DNA of 64,000 nucleotides, taken from positions 5,952,001 to 6,016,000 of the forward strand of contig NZ_JAUSZI010000002.1 of NCBI RefSeq assembly GCF_030817415.1. The letters run 5' to 3'. Positions 1 through 9,797 of the stretch are shown in pieces; position 1 is the first letter of the stretch; every line of letters starts with the position of its first letter. Origin of the DNA: Streptomyces umbrinus (GTDB taxonomy: Bacteria; Actinomycetota; Actinomycetes; Streptomycetales; Streptomycetaceae). The notes beneath the pieces were generated by a model that saw only the letters and a list, made by a program, of their open reading frames with translations, made no database searches and had not been told where the DNA came from. A program made the position numbers and the translations under genes.

Positions 1-63
1 GCGCTCGCCGCAAATCATGCCGACCTCAGTAAAGTTGACGAACCGTCGTAAAGTGTCGGCGAG

Positions 64-117
64 TTGTCCACAGATTCTCCAACTGGCCCTGTGGATAACG
101 CATTTGGCTGTGGATCA
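64..117. promoter_or_regulatory. Cluster of three DnaA-box-like 9-mers
   Basis: Three 9-mers match the DnaA box. TTGTCCACA is at 64-72 on the plus strand. TTATCCACA, the canonical box, is at 90-98 on the minus strand. TGATCCACA, one mismatch from canonical, is at 109-117 on the minus strand. They lie in the gap upstream of kptA. From memory, S. coelicolor has published high-affinity DnaA-box clusters outside oriC (D78, H24, H69) near the origin, and the cyd region lies on cosmid D78. Identity with D78 is my inference. Confidence 0.6.
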
Positions 118-173
118 AACCTCCGGGTCAAAATCAAATGCGTGACGAGCGTCTCGCCAGGCACTCTGGCGGG

Positions 174-722
174 ATGGACGAAAGACGCACCGTGAAGGTG
201 TCGAAGTACCTCTCGAAGCATCTGCGGCATCAGCCCGAGCGGATCGGGCTGACGCTCGACGAGGGCGGCTGGGTCGAGATCGAAACGCTGATGGCCGCGG
301 CGGAGGCGCACGGCTTCCGGTTCACCCGGGACGAGCTCGACCACGTGGTCGCGAACAACGACAAGCGGCGCTTCGCGATCGAGGGCTCGCGGATCCGCGC
401 CAGCCAGGGCCACTCCGTCGAGGTCGACCTGGGCCTGGCGGCGGCGACCCCGCCCGCGCACCTCTACCACGGGACCGTCGACCACAGCCTGGACGCGATC
501 CGCGCCGAGGGACTGCGTCCGATGAACCGGCACGACGTGCACCTCTCGCCCGACCGCGAGACCGCGACCCGCGTCGCCGCCCGCCGCGGCCGTCCCGTCG
601 TGCTCTCCGTGGACGCGGCCGCCATGCACCGCGACGGCCACGAGTTCAGGGTGAGCGCCAACGGGGTCTGGCTCACGGCCGCCGTGCCCCCGCGCTACCT
701 GAGGTTTCCCGCCCCGCACTGA
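174..722 (+). CDS. kptA: RNA 2'-phosphotransferase, Tpt1/KptA family
   Basis: KptA transfers the 2'-phosphate from an RNA splice-junction-type end to NAD+, giving ADP-ribose 1'',2''-cyclic phosphate. In bacteria without tRNA splicing its real substrate is unclear. The 182-residue protein has the family signatures: [16 protein letters not shown] near the N-terminus with the Arg-His pair, the LYHGT motif, and [10 protein letters not shown] in the ADP-ribose-binding half. Length is normal for the family. I chose the ATG at 174 because the protein then begins about nine residues before the SKYLS motif, as in relatives. An in-frame ATG at 138 would add 12 residues but has no better ribosome binding site. 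The gene stands alone, with DnaA boxes just upstream. Confidence 0.9.
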   Translation: MDERRTVKVSKYLSKHLRHQPERIGLTLDEGGWVEIETLMAAAEAHGFRFTRDELDHVVANNDKRRFAIEGSRIRASQGHSVEVDLGLAAATPPAHLYHGTVDHSLDAIRAEGLRPMNRHDVHLSPDRETATRVAARRGRPVVLSVDAAAMHRDGHEFRVSANGVWLTAAVPPRYLRFPAPH

Positions 723-727
723 CGGCC

Positions 728-844
728 CGGTCCCGTTCTGCGGGCTTGCCCGGTCCCGTTCTGCGGGCTTGCCCAGACCCATCGCAGCGGGCTTGCCGGG
801 GCCATCGCCACGGGCTTGTCCGGGGCCCGTCCCCGTGGGCTTGC
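728..844. repeat. Degenerate tandem repeat, about 23 bp x 5
   Basis: Two exact 23-bp copies lie back to back at 728-750 and 751-773, sharing the core GTTCTGCGGGCTTGCC. Three diverged copies follow at about 775-797, 798-820 and 821-844, each keeping a GGGCTTG core. The array fills most of the gap between kptA and the LLM oxidoreductase gene. I see no coding sequence in it. Function unknown. Confidence 0.7.
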
Positions 845-904
845 ATGGGTCCCGCCCACCGGACGTTTGGGGTGTGCCGCGCGGCTCCGCTTAGGCTCTG
901 AGGC

Positions 905-1819
905 ATGAGTCTGCGCCTGAGCACCGTGATCCTGCCGTACCTCCGCTGGCACGAGGGAGGGCGTTCCGCATGGCAGCGCGCCGAGCAGCTCGGGTTCCAC
1001 ACCGCTTTCACCTACGACCATCTGTCGTGGCGGACGTTCCGCGAGGGGCCCTGGTACGGGGCCGTACCGACGCTCACCGCCGCCGCGGGAGCGACCGACC
1101 GGCTGCGCTTGGGCACGTTGGTGACCTCCCCGAACTTCCGGCATCCGGTGACGCTCGCCAAGGAACTGATCGCGCTGGACGACATCTCCGGTGGCCGGAT
1201 CACGCTGGGCATCGGCGCGGGCGGCTCCGGCTTCGACGCCACGACACTGCTGAAGAGCGGCGAGGAGCCGTGGACGCCGCGCGAGCGGGCCGACCGCTTC
1301 GGCGAGTTCGTACCGCTGCTCGACCGGCTGCTCACCGAGGACTCCGTCTCGTACGACGGGACCTTCTACTCGGCGCGCGAGGCGTACAACATCCCCGGGT
1401 GCGTCCAGCGCCCCCGGCTGCCCTTCGCGGTGGCCGCCACCGGGCCGCGCGGGCTGAAGCTCGCCGCCGGGTACGGGCAGGCGTGGGTGACGACGGGCGA
1501 CCCGAAGCTGTTCGAGACGGGCACGCCCGAGCAGTCGGTTCAGGCCCTTCGCGGACAGGTCGAGAAGCTGGCCACCGCGTGCGAGACGGTCGGCCGTGAC
1601 GTGAACGAGCTCGACAAGGTCCTGCTCACCGGCTTCACCCCGGACCGCGCGCGTCCGCTGGAGTCCCTCGACGCGTTCGTCGACTTCGCGGGCCGGCACA
1701 TGGAGCTGGGCTTCACCGACATCGTGATCCACTGGCCCGTCGCCGACTACCCGGACTTCGCCGCGGACGAGAAGGTCTTCGAGCACATCGCGATGGAGGC
1801 GGTCGGGCAACTCGGCTGA
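905..1819 (+). CDS. LLM-class (luciferase-like) oxidoreductase, probably F420-dependent
   Basis: The 304-residue protein is a single luciferase-like TIM-barrel domain. It starts in beta-strand 1 ([15 protein letters not shown]), followed by [18 protein letters not shown] and the typical [44 protein letters not shown] block cut here into [13 protein letters not shown] and [21 protein letters not shown] segment follows near residue 180. This pattern is typical of actinobacterial F420-linked LLM enzymes, although FMN use cannot be excluded. Substrate unknown. It is read alone, after a repeat-filled gap. GAGG lies very close to the ATG, so the start rests mainly on the good fit of the N-terminus. 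Confidence 0.85.
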   Translation: MSLRLSTVILPYLRWHEGGRSAWQRAEQLGFHTAFTYDHLSWRTFREGPWYGAVPTLTAAAGATDRLRLGTLVTSPNFRHPVTLAKELIALDDISGGRITLGIGAGGSGFDATTLLKSGEEPWTPRERADRFGEFVPLLDRLLTEDSVSYDGTFYSAREAYNIPGCVQRPRLPFAVAATGPRGLKLAAGYGQAWVTTGDPKLFETGTPEQSVQALRGQVEKLATACETVGRDVNELDKVLLTGFTPDRARPLESLDAFVDFAGRHMELGFTDIVIHWPVADYPDFAADEKVFEHIAMEAVGQLG

Positions 1820-2202
1820 GGCTCTGTCCGGCGCCTGGCTCCAGCTCCTGGCTCGGGCACCTGGCTGCAGCTCGCTCGGGCACCTGGCTCGGCGCGGTTC
1901 GCTCCGGTGCCCGGGTTTCGGCCGCCGGCTCCGGCGGACGTACTCCGATGGGCGGGCTCCCGGCGGACGGACGCTGGTGGGCCGGCTCCGGCGCGCGGAC
2001 GCTGGTGGGCCGGCGTCGCCGGACAGGTCCTGGAGGCCCGCTCCTGTGACCGATGCGGCGGCCACTTCGACGGTCCTCCGCAGGTGTCCCCCAAGGAGGC
2101 CCCGCCTCAGCCCGGGTTGGCATCACCGCAGGTGAGGGCACGCCGCACTCACATGTGCGGACCGCCGCACGCCCGTGCACGCATATGCGGGAGAATGAGG
2201 AA
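1820..2202. other. Gap without a gene; short direct repeats
   Basis: No supportable gene. The stretch is strongly biased toward GGC/CCG. It holds a 19-bp direct repeat (GGACGCTGGTGGGCCGGC core) at 1968-1986 and 1996-2014, and two copies of GCACCTGGCT further upstream. The 3' end carries the GGGAG ribosome binding site of the next gene. Confidence 0.5.
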
Positions 2203-3072
2203 GTGACCTCAGCGACCCGACGGCCCGGGAACCCGGCCTCCACTCTCCCGCCCCGGCTGATCGCCACAGATCTCGACGGCACCCTGCTGCGCGACGACAA
2301 GTCCGTCTCGCCGCGCACGATCGCCGCCCTGGCCGCCGCCGAGGAGGCCGGCATCGAGGTCTTCTTCGTGACCGGACGCCCCGCCCGCTGGATGGACGTC
2401 GTCAGCGACCATGTCCACGGTCACGGCCTCGCCATCTGCGGGAACGGCGCCGCCGTGGTCGACCTGCACGGCGGCCCGGGCGCCCACCGCTTCGTCAAGG
2501 TCCGGGAGCTGGAGCGGGAGAACGCGCTCGACGCGGTTCGGCTGCTCCGTGACGCCGCGCCCGGGACCGTGTTCGCCATCGAGCAGACGTACGGCTTCTA
2601 CCAGGAGCCGGCGTATCCGAAGCTGCACATGGAGACCCCCGACACCCTCGCGCCCGCCGAGAAACTCCTGGCGCCGGACGCGCCCGGTGCCGATGAGCCC
2701 GTGCTCAAGATCCTCGCCTTCCACCACGAGATCGCCCCGGACGACTTCCTCATGACCGCCCGCCTGGCCATCGGCGACCGGGCCAACGTCACCCGCTCCA
2801 GCCCGAGCGCGCTCCTGGAGATCAGTGGCCCCGGCGTCTCCAAGGCCAGCACGCTCGCGCTGTGCTGCGCCGAGCGCGGCATCTCGCACGAGGAGGTCGT
2901 CGCCTTCGGTGACATGCCCAACGACGTGGAGATGCTCACCTGGGCGGGCACGTCGTACGCGATGGGCAACGCCCACCCGGACGTGATCGCGGCAGCCTCA
3001 GGTCGTACGGTCGCCAACAACGAGGACGGCGTGGCCGTCGTGATCGAGCGGATACTCGCGGAACGCCGGTAG
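2203..3072 (+). CDS. HAD-superfamily phosphatase, Cof/YbiV type
   Basis: This is a 289-residue HAD hydrolase of the Cof-type (class IIB) family, which dephosphorylates sugar phosphates or similar small molecules. HAD motif I is LIATDLDGTLLRDD with the nucleophile and acid Asp pair. Motif II is FFVTGRPARW. Motif III/IV is near the C-terminus: VVAFGDMPNDVEMLTWAG, then YAMGNAHPDV. The C2-type cap sits between them. I chose the GTG at 2203, which has GGGAG nine bases upstream. Longer readings extend into unlike, repeat-rich sequence. Substrate is not predictable. It converges with the peptidase gene and shares a hairpin terminator with it. Confidence 0.88.
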   Translation: MTSATRRPGNPASTLPPRLIATDLDGTLLRDDKSVSPRTIAALAAAEEAGIEVFFVTGRPARWMDVVSDHVHGHGLAICGNGAAVVDLHGGPGAHRFVKVRELERENALDAVRLLRDAAPGTVFAIEQTYGFYQEPAYPKLHMETPDTLAPAEKLLAPDAPGADEPVLKILAFHHEIAPDDFLMTARLAIGDRANVTRSSPSALLEISGPGVSKASTLALCCAERGISHEEVVAFGDMPNDVEMLTWAGTSYAMGNAHPDVIAAASGRTVANNEDGVAVVIERILAERR

Positions 3073-3095
3073 TCGAGCGAGTACGCGCGAAGCGC

Positions 3096-3132
3096 TGGTA
3101 AGGGACGGCGTCCTGGCGCCCGCCCCTTACCA
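3096..3132. terminator. Hairpin between convergent genes
   Basis: Inverted repeat TGGTAAGGG (3096-3104) and CCCTTACCA (3124-3132) with a 19-base loop, between the stop codons of the HAD gene and the convergent peptidase gene. There is no U-tract, as is usual for Streptomyces bidirectional terminators. Confidence 0.6.
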
Positions 3133-3164
3133 ACTCTCCTACCGGCCCTCTCCTGAACGTCGAT

Positions 3165-4211
3165 CTACAGCCGAACGCCGCGCGTGGCCAGCCACTCCCG
3201 TGGATCCACTCCCGAGCCCAGCTGAGGCGTCAGGCGCACCTCGAAGTGCAGATGCGGCCCGGTCGAGTTGCCGGTCGTGCCCGACTGGCCGACCCACTGC
3301 CCCGCGGCGACCCGCTCTCCCTGTTCCACGGTGACGGCGGCCAGGTGGGCGTACTGCGTGTAGTAGCCCCCCGCGTGCTTCACCACGACCTCGATGCCGA
3401 ACGCGCCGCCGCACGACACCTTCACCACCCGTCCCGCGCCCACCGACCTCACCGGCGTGCCGATGTCCACCGCGAAGTCCTGCCCGGTGTGCCGGCTCGC
3501 CCAGCGATCACCGCCGTTGCCGAAGCCCGAGGAGAGTTCGTACGTCTCCACCGGCGCGACCCACGGCTGGGCGAAGCCCGTTCGCGGCTGGTCGAGCCGG
3601 ACGGCACCCCGGCACGCACCGGCGGCGACCGAGGCGTCCGCCTGCCCCTGGAGCGCCCACTGGGCCTCTTCCAGCTTCTTCTCGATCCCCCGCTTGATCT
3701 CGGCGAGTTCACCGTTGCGCCGATCCAGCACCTGCCAGGCCGACGCCGCCTTCTCCTCGTCGGCGGCGAGCCGAGCCTCGGCCCTGCGGCTCTTGGTGAC
3801 GGCGTTGTTGACCGCCAGATCCGCCTGCCAGACGGCACGCTGACCGCGCATCAGTTCCTCGGGGCTGTCCGCGAGCAGCATCTGCGCGGTGTGCGGGAGC
3901 CCGCCGCCGCTGCGGTACTGGGCGCGCGCGATCCGGCCGAGGTCCCCGTGCAGCGCGGCGATGTCCTGCCGCTCACGCACGAGGAGCCGCTCCAGCCGCT
4001 GCGCCCGGCCCCGCTGCACCTCGGCCGCCCGGCGGCCCGCCTCGTACTGCCGCGTCGCCAGGGACGCCTCGTCGTACAGCCGCACCACCTCGGCGTTCAG
4101 ACCGCCCGAGGTGTCGGCGTCTCCTGCAGCGGACGTGGGCCGGGCCACCAGGACGGCCAGCGCGCACAGCAGTACGGGGACGAGCAGGGGATGGCGACGA
4201 CGTGAGCGCAT
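3165..4211 (-). CDS. Secreted M23 (LytM-type) metallopeptidase with coiled coil
   Basis: The 348-residue protein starts with a signal peptide (MRSRRRHPLLVPVLLCALAV, cut after about residue 28). A long charged coiled coil runs from about 40 to 200. The C-terminal domain is a peptidase M23 domain with its zinc ligands: the HTGQDFAVD segment (HxxxxxD-type motif) and the closing HLHFEV motif, with a YAHL strand between. Enzymes of this layout cleave peptidoglycan cross-bridges or, like EnvC, regulate other hydrolases; here both zinc motifs look intact, so activity is expected. It stands alone on the minus strand. I see no clear ribosome binding site at the ATG. The start is set by the signal peptide. 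Confidence 0.88.
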   Translation of the reverse strand: MRSRRRHPLLVPVLLCALAVLVARPTSAAGDADTSGGLNAEVVRLYDEASLATRQYEAGRRAAEVQRGRAQRLERLLVRERQDIAALHGDLGRIARAQYRSGGGLPHTAQMLLADSPEELMRGQRAVWQADLAVNNAVTKSRRAEARLAADEEKAASAWQVLDRRNGELAEIKRGIEKKLEEAQWALQGQADASVAAGACRGAVRLDQPRTGFAQPWVAPVETYELSSGFGNGGDRWASRHTGQDFAVDIGTPVRSVGAGRVVKVSCGGAFGIEVVVKHAGGYYTQYAHLAAVTVEQGERVAAGQWVGQSGTTGNSTGPHLHFEVRLTPQLGSGVDPREWLATRGVRL

Positions 4212-4384
4212 GACAAGGATCGTGTCGCGCTCAGGCGGCTCCGGTCCTGTTCAAGTCGTACACCTGGGGGACCGGTTGTCACGGATGGACCACTCCACTG
4301 AGCCGAACAGGGGCCTGGTTCAGGGAACTTCGGCGGGTCACCTTGCCGCGGCTGCCCGGACCGGCCGATCGCGCCCGGGTTCCT

Positions 4385-6046
4385 TCAGTGCGGCGCCTCC
4401 CACACCACCGACGCGCCACGGCTCTCCTCCCCGCTGCCCGGCCCGTACCAGCTGTCCCCACCCAGCGACTCCGCCCGTCGCGCCAGATTCTTCAGCCCGC
4501 TGCGCCGCCCGCCCTCGGGAATGCCGACACCGTCGTCCGTGACGGTCAGCCGTACGCCGGGGCGCCCGTCCGGCAGTCGTACGGTCGCGTCCACGGTGAC
4601 GTCGATACGGGACGCCCCCGCGTGCCGGAAGGCGTTGGACAGGGCCTCGCGGAGGGCCGCGATGAGGTTCTTGGCCGTGAGTTCGCCGACCACCATGTCG
4701 ACGGGACCGACGAAGTGGTGCGACGGCTTGAAGCCCAGCGGCACGGCGGCCATGTTGATCTCGCGCAGCGCGCGTGTCCGCAGCCCTGTCGGCACCTCGG
4801 CCGGTTCCTGCTGAAGCGCGAAGATGGCGGTGCGGATCTCCTGGATGGTGACGTCGAGTTCGTCGACCGCCTTGCCGACGCCCTGCCGCACCTCGGGCAC
4901 GGCGGACCTCCGCTGGGCGCTCTCCAGCATCATCCCGGTGGCGAACAGCCGCTGGATGACGAGGTCGTGCAGGTCACGGGCGATCCGGTCGCGGTCCTCG
5001 TAGACCGCGAGCCGCTCCCGGTCGCGCTGCACCTCCGCCATCATCAGCGCCAGAGCGGCCTGCGAAGCGAACCGCGTCGCCAGGTTGCGCTCGGTCTCCG
5101 AGAACGGCTGAGCGCCCTCCGCGCGCGCCATGACGAGGGTTCCCAGGACGCGGCCGCCGCTCTGGAGGGGCAGGAGCATCGTCGGCCCGTAGCCGTGGGA
5201 GAGGTCGCTGAGCATGCGCGGGTCGGTTGCCGCGTCCTCGACGAACACGGCTTCTCCCGCGAGGAGTTCGCCCACGACCTCGTTCTCGGCCGGCACGACG
5301 AGACCCAGCGCCTTCGACGGCCGCTCGGACGCCACGGCGACGATCTCCAGACCGCCCTCGGCCGCGGGCAGCAGTACGAGTCCGGCGGCCGAGTCGGACA
5401 GCCGGCGGGCCTGTTCGGCGACCACCTGCAGCGCCTCGTCGGCGTCCCCTCCGGACAGGAGCGCGGTCGTGACGGCCACGGATCCGTCGATCCAGCGCTC
5501 GCGCTGCTTGGCGGCCTCGTACAGACGCGCGTTCCCGATGGCGATGCCCGCCTCCCCGGCCAGCACCCGCACCATGTCGAGGTCGTGGTCGTCGAACGGC
5601 TCTCCGCCGCTCTTCTCGGCCAGGTAGAGGTTGCCGAAGATCTCCCCCTGCACACGGATGGGGACCCCCAGGAAGCCGCGCATCCGGGGATGGTGCTCCG
5701 GGAACCCGCACGACCGGGGATCCTCCGTCGGCTCCGCGAGCCATACGGGTTCGGGCTCGCGGAGGAGCGCCCCCAGGAGCCCCTCGTGCCCGTCCGGCAG
5801 CCGCCCGATCAGCCGGGCCGTCTCCCCGTCGACCCCCTGGAACACGAACTCGGCGAGCCCGTTCCCGTCCTCCGCCGCCACGCCGATCGCCGCGTACCGC
5901 GCGTTCGCCAGCTCCGCCGCGGTCCCACAGATCTGCTCCAGCGTGGACCGCAGCTCATGCCCACTCCCCACCGACCGCATCGCCTCCAGCAGCCGCGGCA
6001 CATCATCAGAATCCGGGGCACCACCGGGGCTCGACACGACTGGCAT
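4385..6046 (-). CDS. DosS/DevS-like two-GAF sensor histidine kinase
   Basis: The 553-residue cytoplasmic kinase has GAF-A (about 30-175), GAF-B (about 195-340), a HisKA_3 dimer/phosphoacceptor region with RIARDLHD (His360), and a HATPase_c domain with DDGVGIPEGG and the SGLKNLARRAESLGG box. It closely resembles mycobacterial DevS/DosT. The haem-ligand His of DevS (His149, in FPPYHPPMRTFLGVP) aligns with His119 in FPEHHPRMRGFLGVP here, so haem-based O2/NO/CO sensing is plausible. No response regulator is adjacent, so it is an orphan kinase and the partner must be elsewhere. It lies directly downstream of the cydABDC operon on the same strand, which suits a redox role. Haem binding itself is inference. 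Confidence 0.87.
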   Translation of the reverse strand: MPVVSSPGGAPDSDDVPRLLEAMRSVGSGHELRSTLEQICGTAAELANARYAAIGVAAEDGNGLAEFVFQGVDGETARLIGRLPDGHEGLLGALLREPEPVWLAEPTEDPRSCGFPEHHPRMRGFLGVPIRVQGEIFGNLYLAEKSGGEPFDDHDLDMVRVLAGEAGIAIGNARLYEAAKQRERWIDGSVAVTTALLSGGDADEALQVVAEQARRLSDSAAGLVLLPAAEGGLEIVAVASERPSKALGLVVPAENEVVGELLAGEAVFVEDAATDPRMLSDLSHGYGPTMLLPLQSGGRVLGTLVMARAEGAQPFSETERNLATRFASQAALALMMAEVQRDRERLAVYEDRDRIARDLHDLVIQRLFATGMMLESAQRRSAVPEVRQGVGKAVDELDVTIQEIRTAIFALQQEPAEVPTGLRTRALREINMAAVPLGFKPSHHFVGPVDMVVGELTAKNLIAALREALSNAFRHAGASRIDVTVDATVRLPDGRPGVRLTVTDDGVGIPEGGRRSGLKNLARRAESLGGDSWYGPGSGEESRGASVVWEAPH

Positions 6047-6166
6047 ACACAGAGCCTAATTAGTCCCATTTGCGAAGGAAAGCCGAACCCTTCGGGCCAA
6101 GGACCACGGCCATCCGCTTCGAGGGGCCATCGGGCTCACTTACAACGGGCACGACCGCCCGCTTTT

Positions 6167-6220
6167 AGGGGCGCGGGGCTGTGACATCTGCGGCTCCGCC
6201 GCGTGGGCGCGACCAGCCCC
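6167..6220. repeat. Palindromic intergenic repeat, Streptomyces type
   Basis: Nested inverted repeat: outer arms GGGGCTG (6175-6181) and CAGCCCC (6214-6220), inner arms GCGGC (6190-6194) and GCCGC (6198-6202). The sequence family (GGGGCGCGGGGCTG ... GCGCGACCAGCCCC) recurs in many Streptomyces intergenic regions, as I recall. Here it lies downstream of cydDC and may act as a transcription terminator. Confidence 0.5.
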
Positions 6221-6255
6221 CACAACCCGCGGCCGACCCACCACCGCACCAACCC

Positions 6256-9200
6256 TCACCGCACACCAACCAACCGCTCCGCCCGACTCTCCCGCTCGAA
6301 CATCCCCCGCAACGCCCCCTCCCCACGCACCAACTCCCCGTAGGCCCCCCGCTCCACCACACACCCACCGTCCAGCACGATCACCTCGTCGACCGCCTCA
6401 AGGCCGGCCAGCCGATGCGTGATCAACAACGTCGTACGCCCCTCGGTCGCGGCCAGCAGATCAGCGGTGAGCGCATCGGCGGTCGCCAGATCGAGATGCT
6501 CCGCGGGCTCGTCGAGCACGAGCACGGGAAAGTCCGCGAGCAACGCCCGCGCCAGAGCGAGCCGCTGCCGCTGCCCCCCTGACATCCGCGCCCCGTGCTC
6601 CCCGATCAACGTGTCCAGCCCGTCGGGCAGCCCGTCGACCCAGTCGAGCAACCGCACCCGCCCCAGCACGTCCCGCAGCGCCGATTCAGTGGCGTCCTTC
6701 CGAGCGAGCAGCAGGTTCTCCCGTACCGAACTGTCGAAGAGATGGGCGTCCTGCGCGCACAGCCCGACCAGCCGCCGTACGTCGTCACCGTCCATGCCGA
6801 ACGCGTCGACGCCGCCCAGCGTGTACGTCCCCGCATCCGCGTCCAGGAACCGAAGCAATACCTGGGCGAGGGTCGTCTTGCCCGCCCCGGACGTCCCCAC
6901 GACTGCGGTCCGGCGTCCGCGTTCGAGCATCAGGTCCACCCCGGCAAGGGCATCCCGCTCCTGTCCGGCGTGCCGGGCGGCCAGGCCCCTTCACCACGAC
7001 GGGGAACGGCGACCCGGGCGCCTCGAGCGGCCGCTCCGGTTCGCGTACGGGCTCGGGCGCGTCCAGCACCTCGTACACGCGCTCCGCGCTCTTGCGCACC
7101 CGCTGGCGGTACTGGACCGCGAGCGGCAGCCCCAGGACGGCCTCGAAGGCGGCGAGCGGGGTGAGGACGACGACGGCCATCGCCACGCCGCTGAGCCGCC
7201 CGTCGAGGACCGCCTGGGCGCCGACGAGGGAGGTGGCCGCGACGGTGAGTCCTGAGACCAGCGCGATGAGCCCGTCGCCGAGCGCGGTGGCGGTGGCGGC
7301 GCGCGAGGCGATACGGGTCAGCTCGCCGTCGGCCCGCCGTACCTCGGCGGTACGCGCGGGCAGCGCACCCGCGACCGTCAACTCGGCCGTGCCCGTGAGG
7401 AGATCAGCCACCCGGGTCGCCAGCACCCCGCGTGCCGGGGCCAGCCGGCGCTCCGCACGGCGTGCGACGGCACCGGTCACCAGCGGGACGCCCACTCCTG
7501 CTGCCAGCAGCCCGAGCGCGAGGGCGGCCCCGGCCTCCGGCAGCAGCCAGGCCGTGAACCCGACGGAGCCCGCGGACACGACAGCTGCGGCCGCGGCGGG
7601 CAGCAGCCAGCGGAGCCAGTAGTCCTGCAACGCGTCGACATCGGCGACGAGCCGCGAGAGCAGATCACCGCGGCGAGCGGTACGCAGCCCGGCGGGCGCG
7701 AGCCGTTCGAGCCGCCGGTACACGGCGACCCGGGTGTCGGCGAGCATCCGCAGCACCGCGTCGTGCGACACGAGCCGCTCGGCGTACCGGAAGACGGCCC
7801 GCCCGATTCCGAACGCCCTCGTGGCCGTCACGGCGACCATCAGATAGAGCACGGGCGGCTGCTGGGAGGCCCTGGAGATCAGCCAGCCGGAGGTGGCCAT
7901 GAGGCCGACGGCACTGCCGAGCGCGAGACTGCCGAGCAGGAGGGCAAGCACCAGCCGCCCGCGCCGAGGCCCGGCCATGGCACGCACCCGCGCCAGTACG
8001 CCTTCTCGGGCCTCAGGCTCCCGCCCCTCCGGGAGCCGAGTCGCCTTTCCCTCGCCGCCCGCGGGCACCGCGGCCACCAGACCGGCCCGAAGCTCCTTGT
8101 CGCCGCCGGAGCCCATGGAGCCGTCCACCGCGACGGGCGCTTCCGGCTCCAGTCGCACGACCCGGTCCGCCACGTCCAGCAGCGCGGGCCGGTGGACGAC
8201 GAGCAGCACGGTCCGCCCCACCGCCAGGCGCCTGACCGCCTCCACGACCTCGGCCTCGGTCGCCCCGTCCAGCGAGGCCGTCGGCTCGTCGAGCAGCAGC
8301 ACCGGCCGGTCCGCGAGGAACGCCCGTGCCAGGGCGAGACGTTGACGCTGCCCGGCGGAGAGCCCGGCACCTTCCTCGCCCAGTTCCGTCCGTACGCCCT
8401 CGGGCAGCGCGTCCACGAATTCGAGAGCCCCTGCATCGGACAGCGCCCGCCGCACCGCGGAGTCGTCGGCGTCCGGCCGCGCCAGCCGTATGTTCTCGAC
8501 GACGGACCCTGCATACAGATGGGGCCGCTGCGGCACCCAGGCGACCTGTGAGCGCCACTCCTCCAGGGAGGTCTCGGTGAGATCGGCTCCCCCGACTCGC
8601 ACCCGCCCCGAGGTGGGTGCCACGAATCCCAACAGCACGTTCAGAAGCGTCGACTTGCCCACTCCGCTGGGCCCGACGAGTGCCACCGTCTCCCCGGGCT
8701 CGACCGCGAACGACACGTCCGACACCGCGTCGGAGGACCGCCCGGGGTACCGGACCGTCACCCCTTCGAAGCGCACCCCTCCGGAGGACGGCACCGCACC
8801 GGTCCCGGACGTCGGCTCCGGTGTCTCCAGGACCTCGAAGATCTCCTCGGCGGCGGACAACCCTTCCGCCGCCGCGTGATACTGCGCCCCCACCTGCCGC
8901 AGCGGCAGATAGGCCTCGGGCGCGAGAATGAGGACGACCAGACCGTCGTACAACGCCATCTCGCCGTGGACGAGCCGCATGCCGATGGTCACCGCGACCA
9001 GGGCGACCGAGATCGTGGCGAGCAGTTCCAGCGCGAAGGACGAGATGAAGGCGATCCGCAGGGTGCGCATGGTCGCCTGCCGGTAGTCCCCGGTGATCCG
9101 GCGGATCGAGTCGGCCTGTGCCTTGGCCCGCCCGAACACCTTGAGTGTGGGCAGTCCCGCGACCACGTCCAGGAAGTGGCCCGAGAGCCGTGACAGCAAC

Positions 9201-9772
9201 CGCCACTGACGGTCCATCTGGGACTGGGTGACCCAGCCGATGAGCATCATGAAGACCGGGATGAGCGGCAGGGTGCCGACGATGATCGCCGCGGACACCC
9301 AGTCCTCGGTGACGATCCGCGCGAGTACCGCCACCGGCACGACCACCGCGAGCCCCAACTGCGGCAGATAGCGCGAGAAGTAGTCGTCCAGCGCGTCGAC
9401 CCCGCGGGTGGCGAGCGCGACCAGTGAACCGGTCCGCTGTCCGCTCAGCCAGCCCGGACCGAGCGCACCCGCGCGTTCCAGCAGCCGCCTCCGCAGCTCC
9501 GACTTGACCGCCGCGCTCGCCCGGTGTGCGGCGAGTTCGGTGAGCCAGGAGACACACGCCCTACCGACCGCGACCGCCGCCAACAGCAGGAGCGGCGTGC
9601 GGAGTTCGGCAGCCGACAGTTCGTGCTGGAAGGCACCGACCACCACTTCGGCGATCAGCATTGCCTGGGCGATGACCAGCCCTGCCCCCACAACCCCCAA
9701 CCCGACAACCGCGATCAGGAACAGGCGGGTGGCGCGGGCGTATCGCAGCAGTCGCGGGTCGATCGGTTTCAC
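6256..9772 (-). CDS. cydDC: CydDC fusion, cytochrome bd assembly ABC exporter (frameshifted)
   Basis: One reading frame encodes both halves of the heterodimeric exporter that moves cysteine/glutathione outward and is needed to assemble cytochrome bd. The first half has six membrane helices and an ABC domain with Walker A GPSGVGKST and a downstream LLLDEPTASLDG. The second half again has helices and ABC motifs: GTSGAGKTT, SGGQRQRLALARALL, LVLDEPAEHLD. The frame breaks at the CCCC run 6986-6989; removing one C restores ...KGLAARHAGQ... and gives 1171 residues, the usual fusion length. I chose GTG 9772 because AAGGG lies 10 bases upstream; GTG 9781 is also possible. A parS copy overlaps the start. 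It is the third cistron after cydB. Confidence 0.88.
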
Positions 9773-9779
9773 GTGAAAC
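9766..9779. promoter_or_regulatory. parS: parS site (ParB-binding), perfect core
   Basis: Perfect 14-bp GTTTCACGTGAAAC. It overlaps the GTG start codon of cydDC, so the first codons read from the parS sequence. It is one of three copies in about 90 bp. Confidence 0.9.
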
Positions 9780-9797
9780 ACACCCTTGGGTCAAGCA

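Noticed and set aside
695..2065. A long minus-strand frame across the kptA-LLM gap and LLM gene
   Set aside because: It is antisense to a real gene, its residues are mostly Arg/Gly/Pro/Ala of a GC-rich shadow, and it has no recognisable domain.
4212..4384. A c-di-AMP (ydaO-type) riboswitch before the M23 peptidase gene
   Set aside because: Such switches often precede Streptomyces wall-hydrolase genes, but I could not find the conserved core here.
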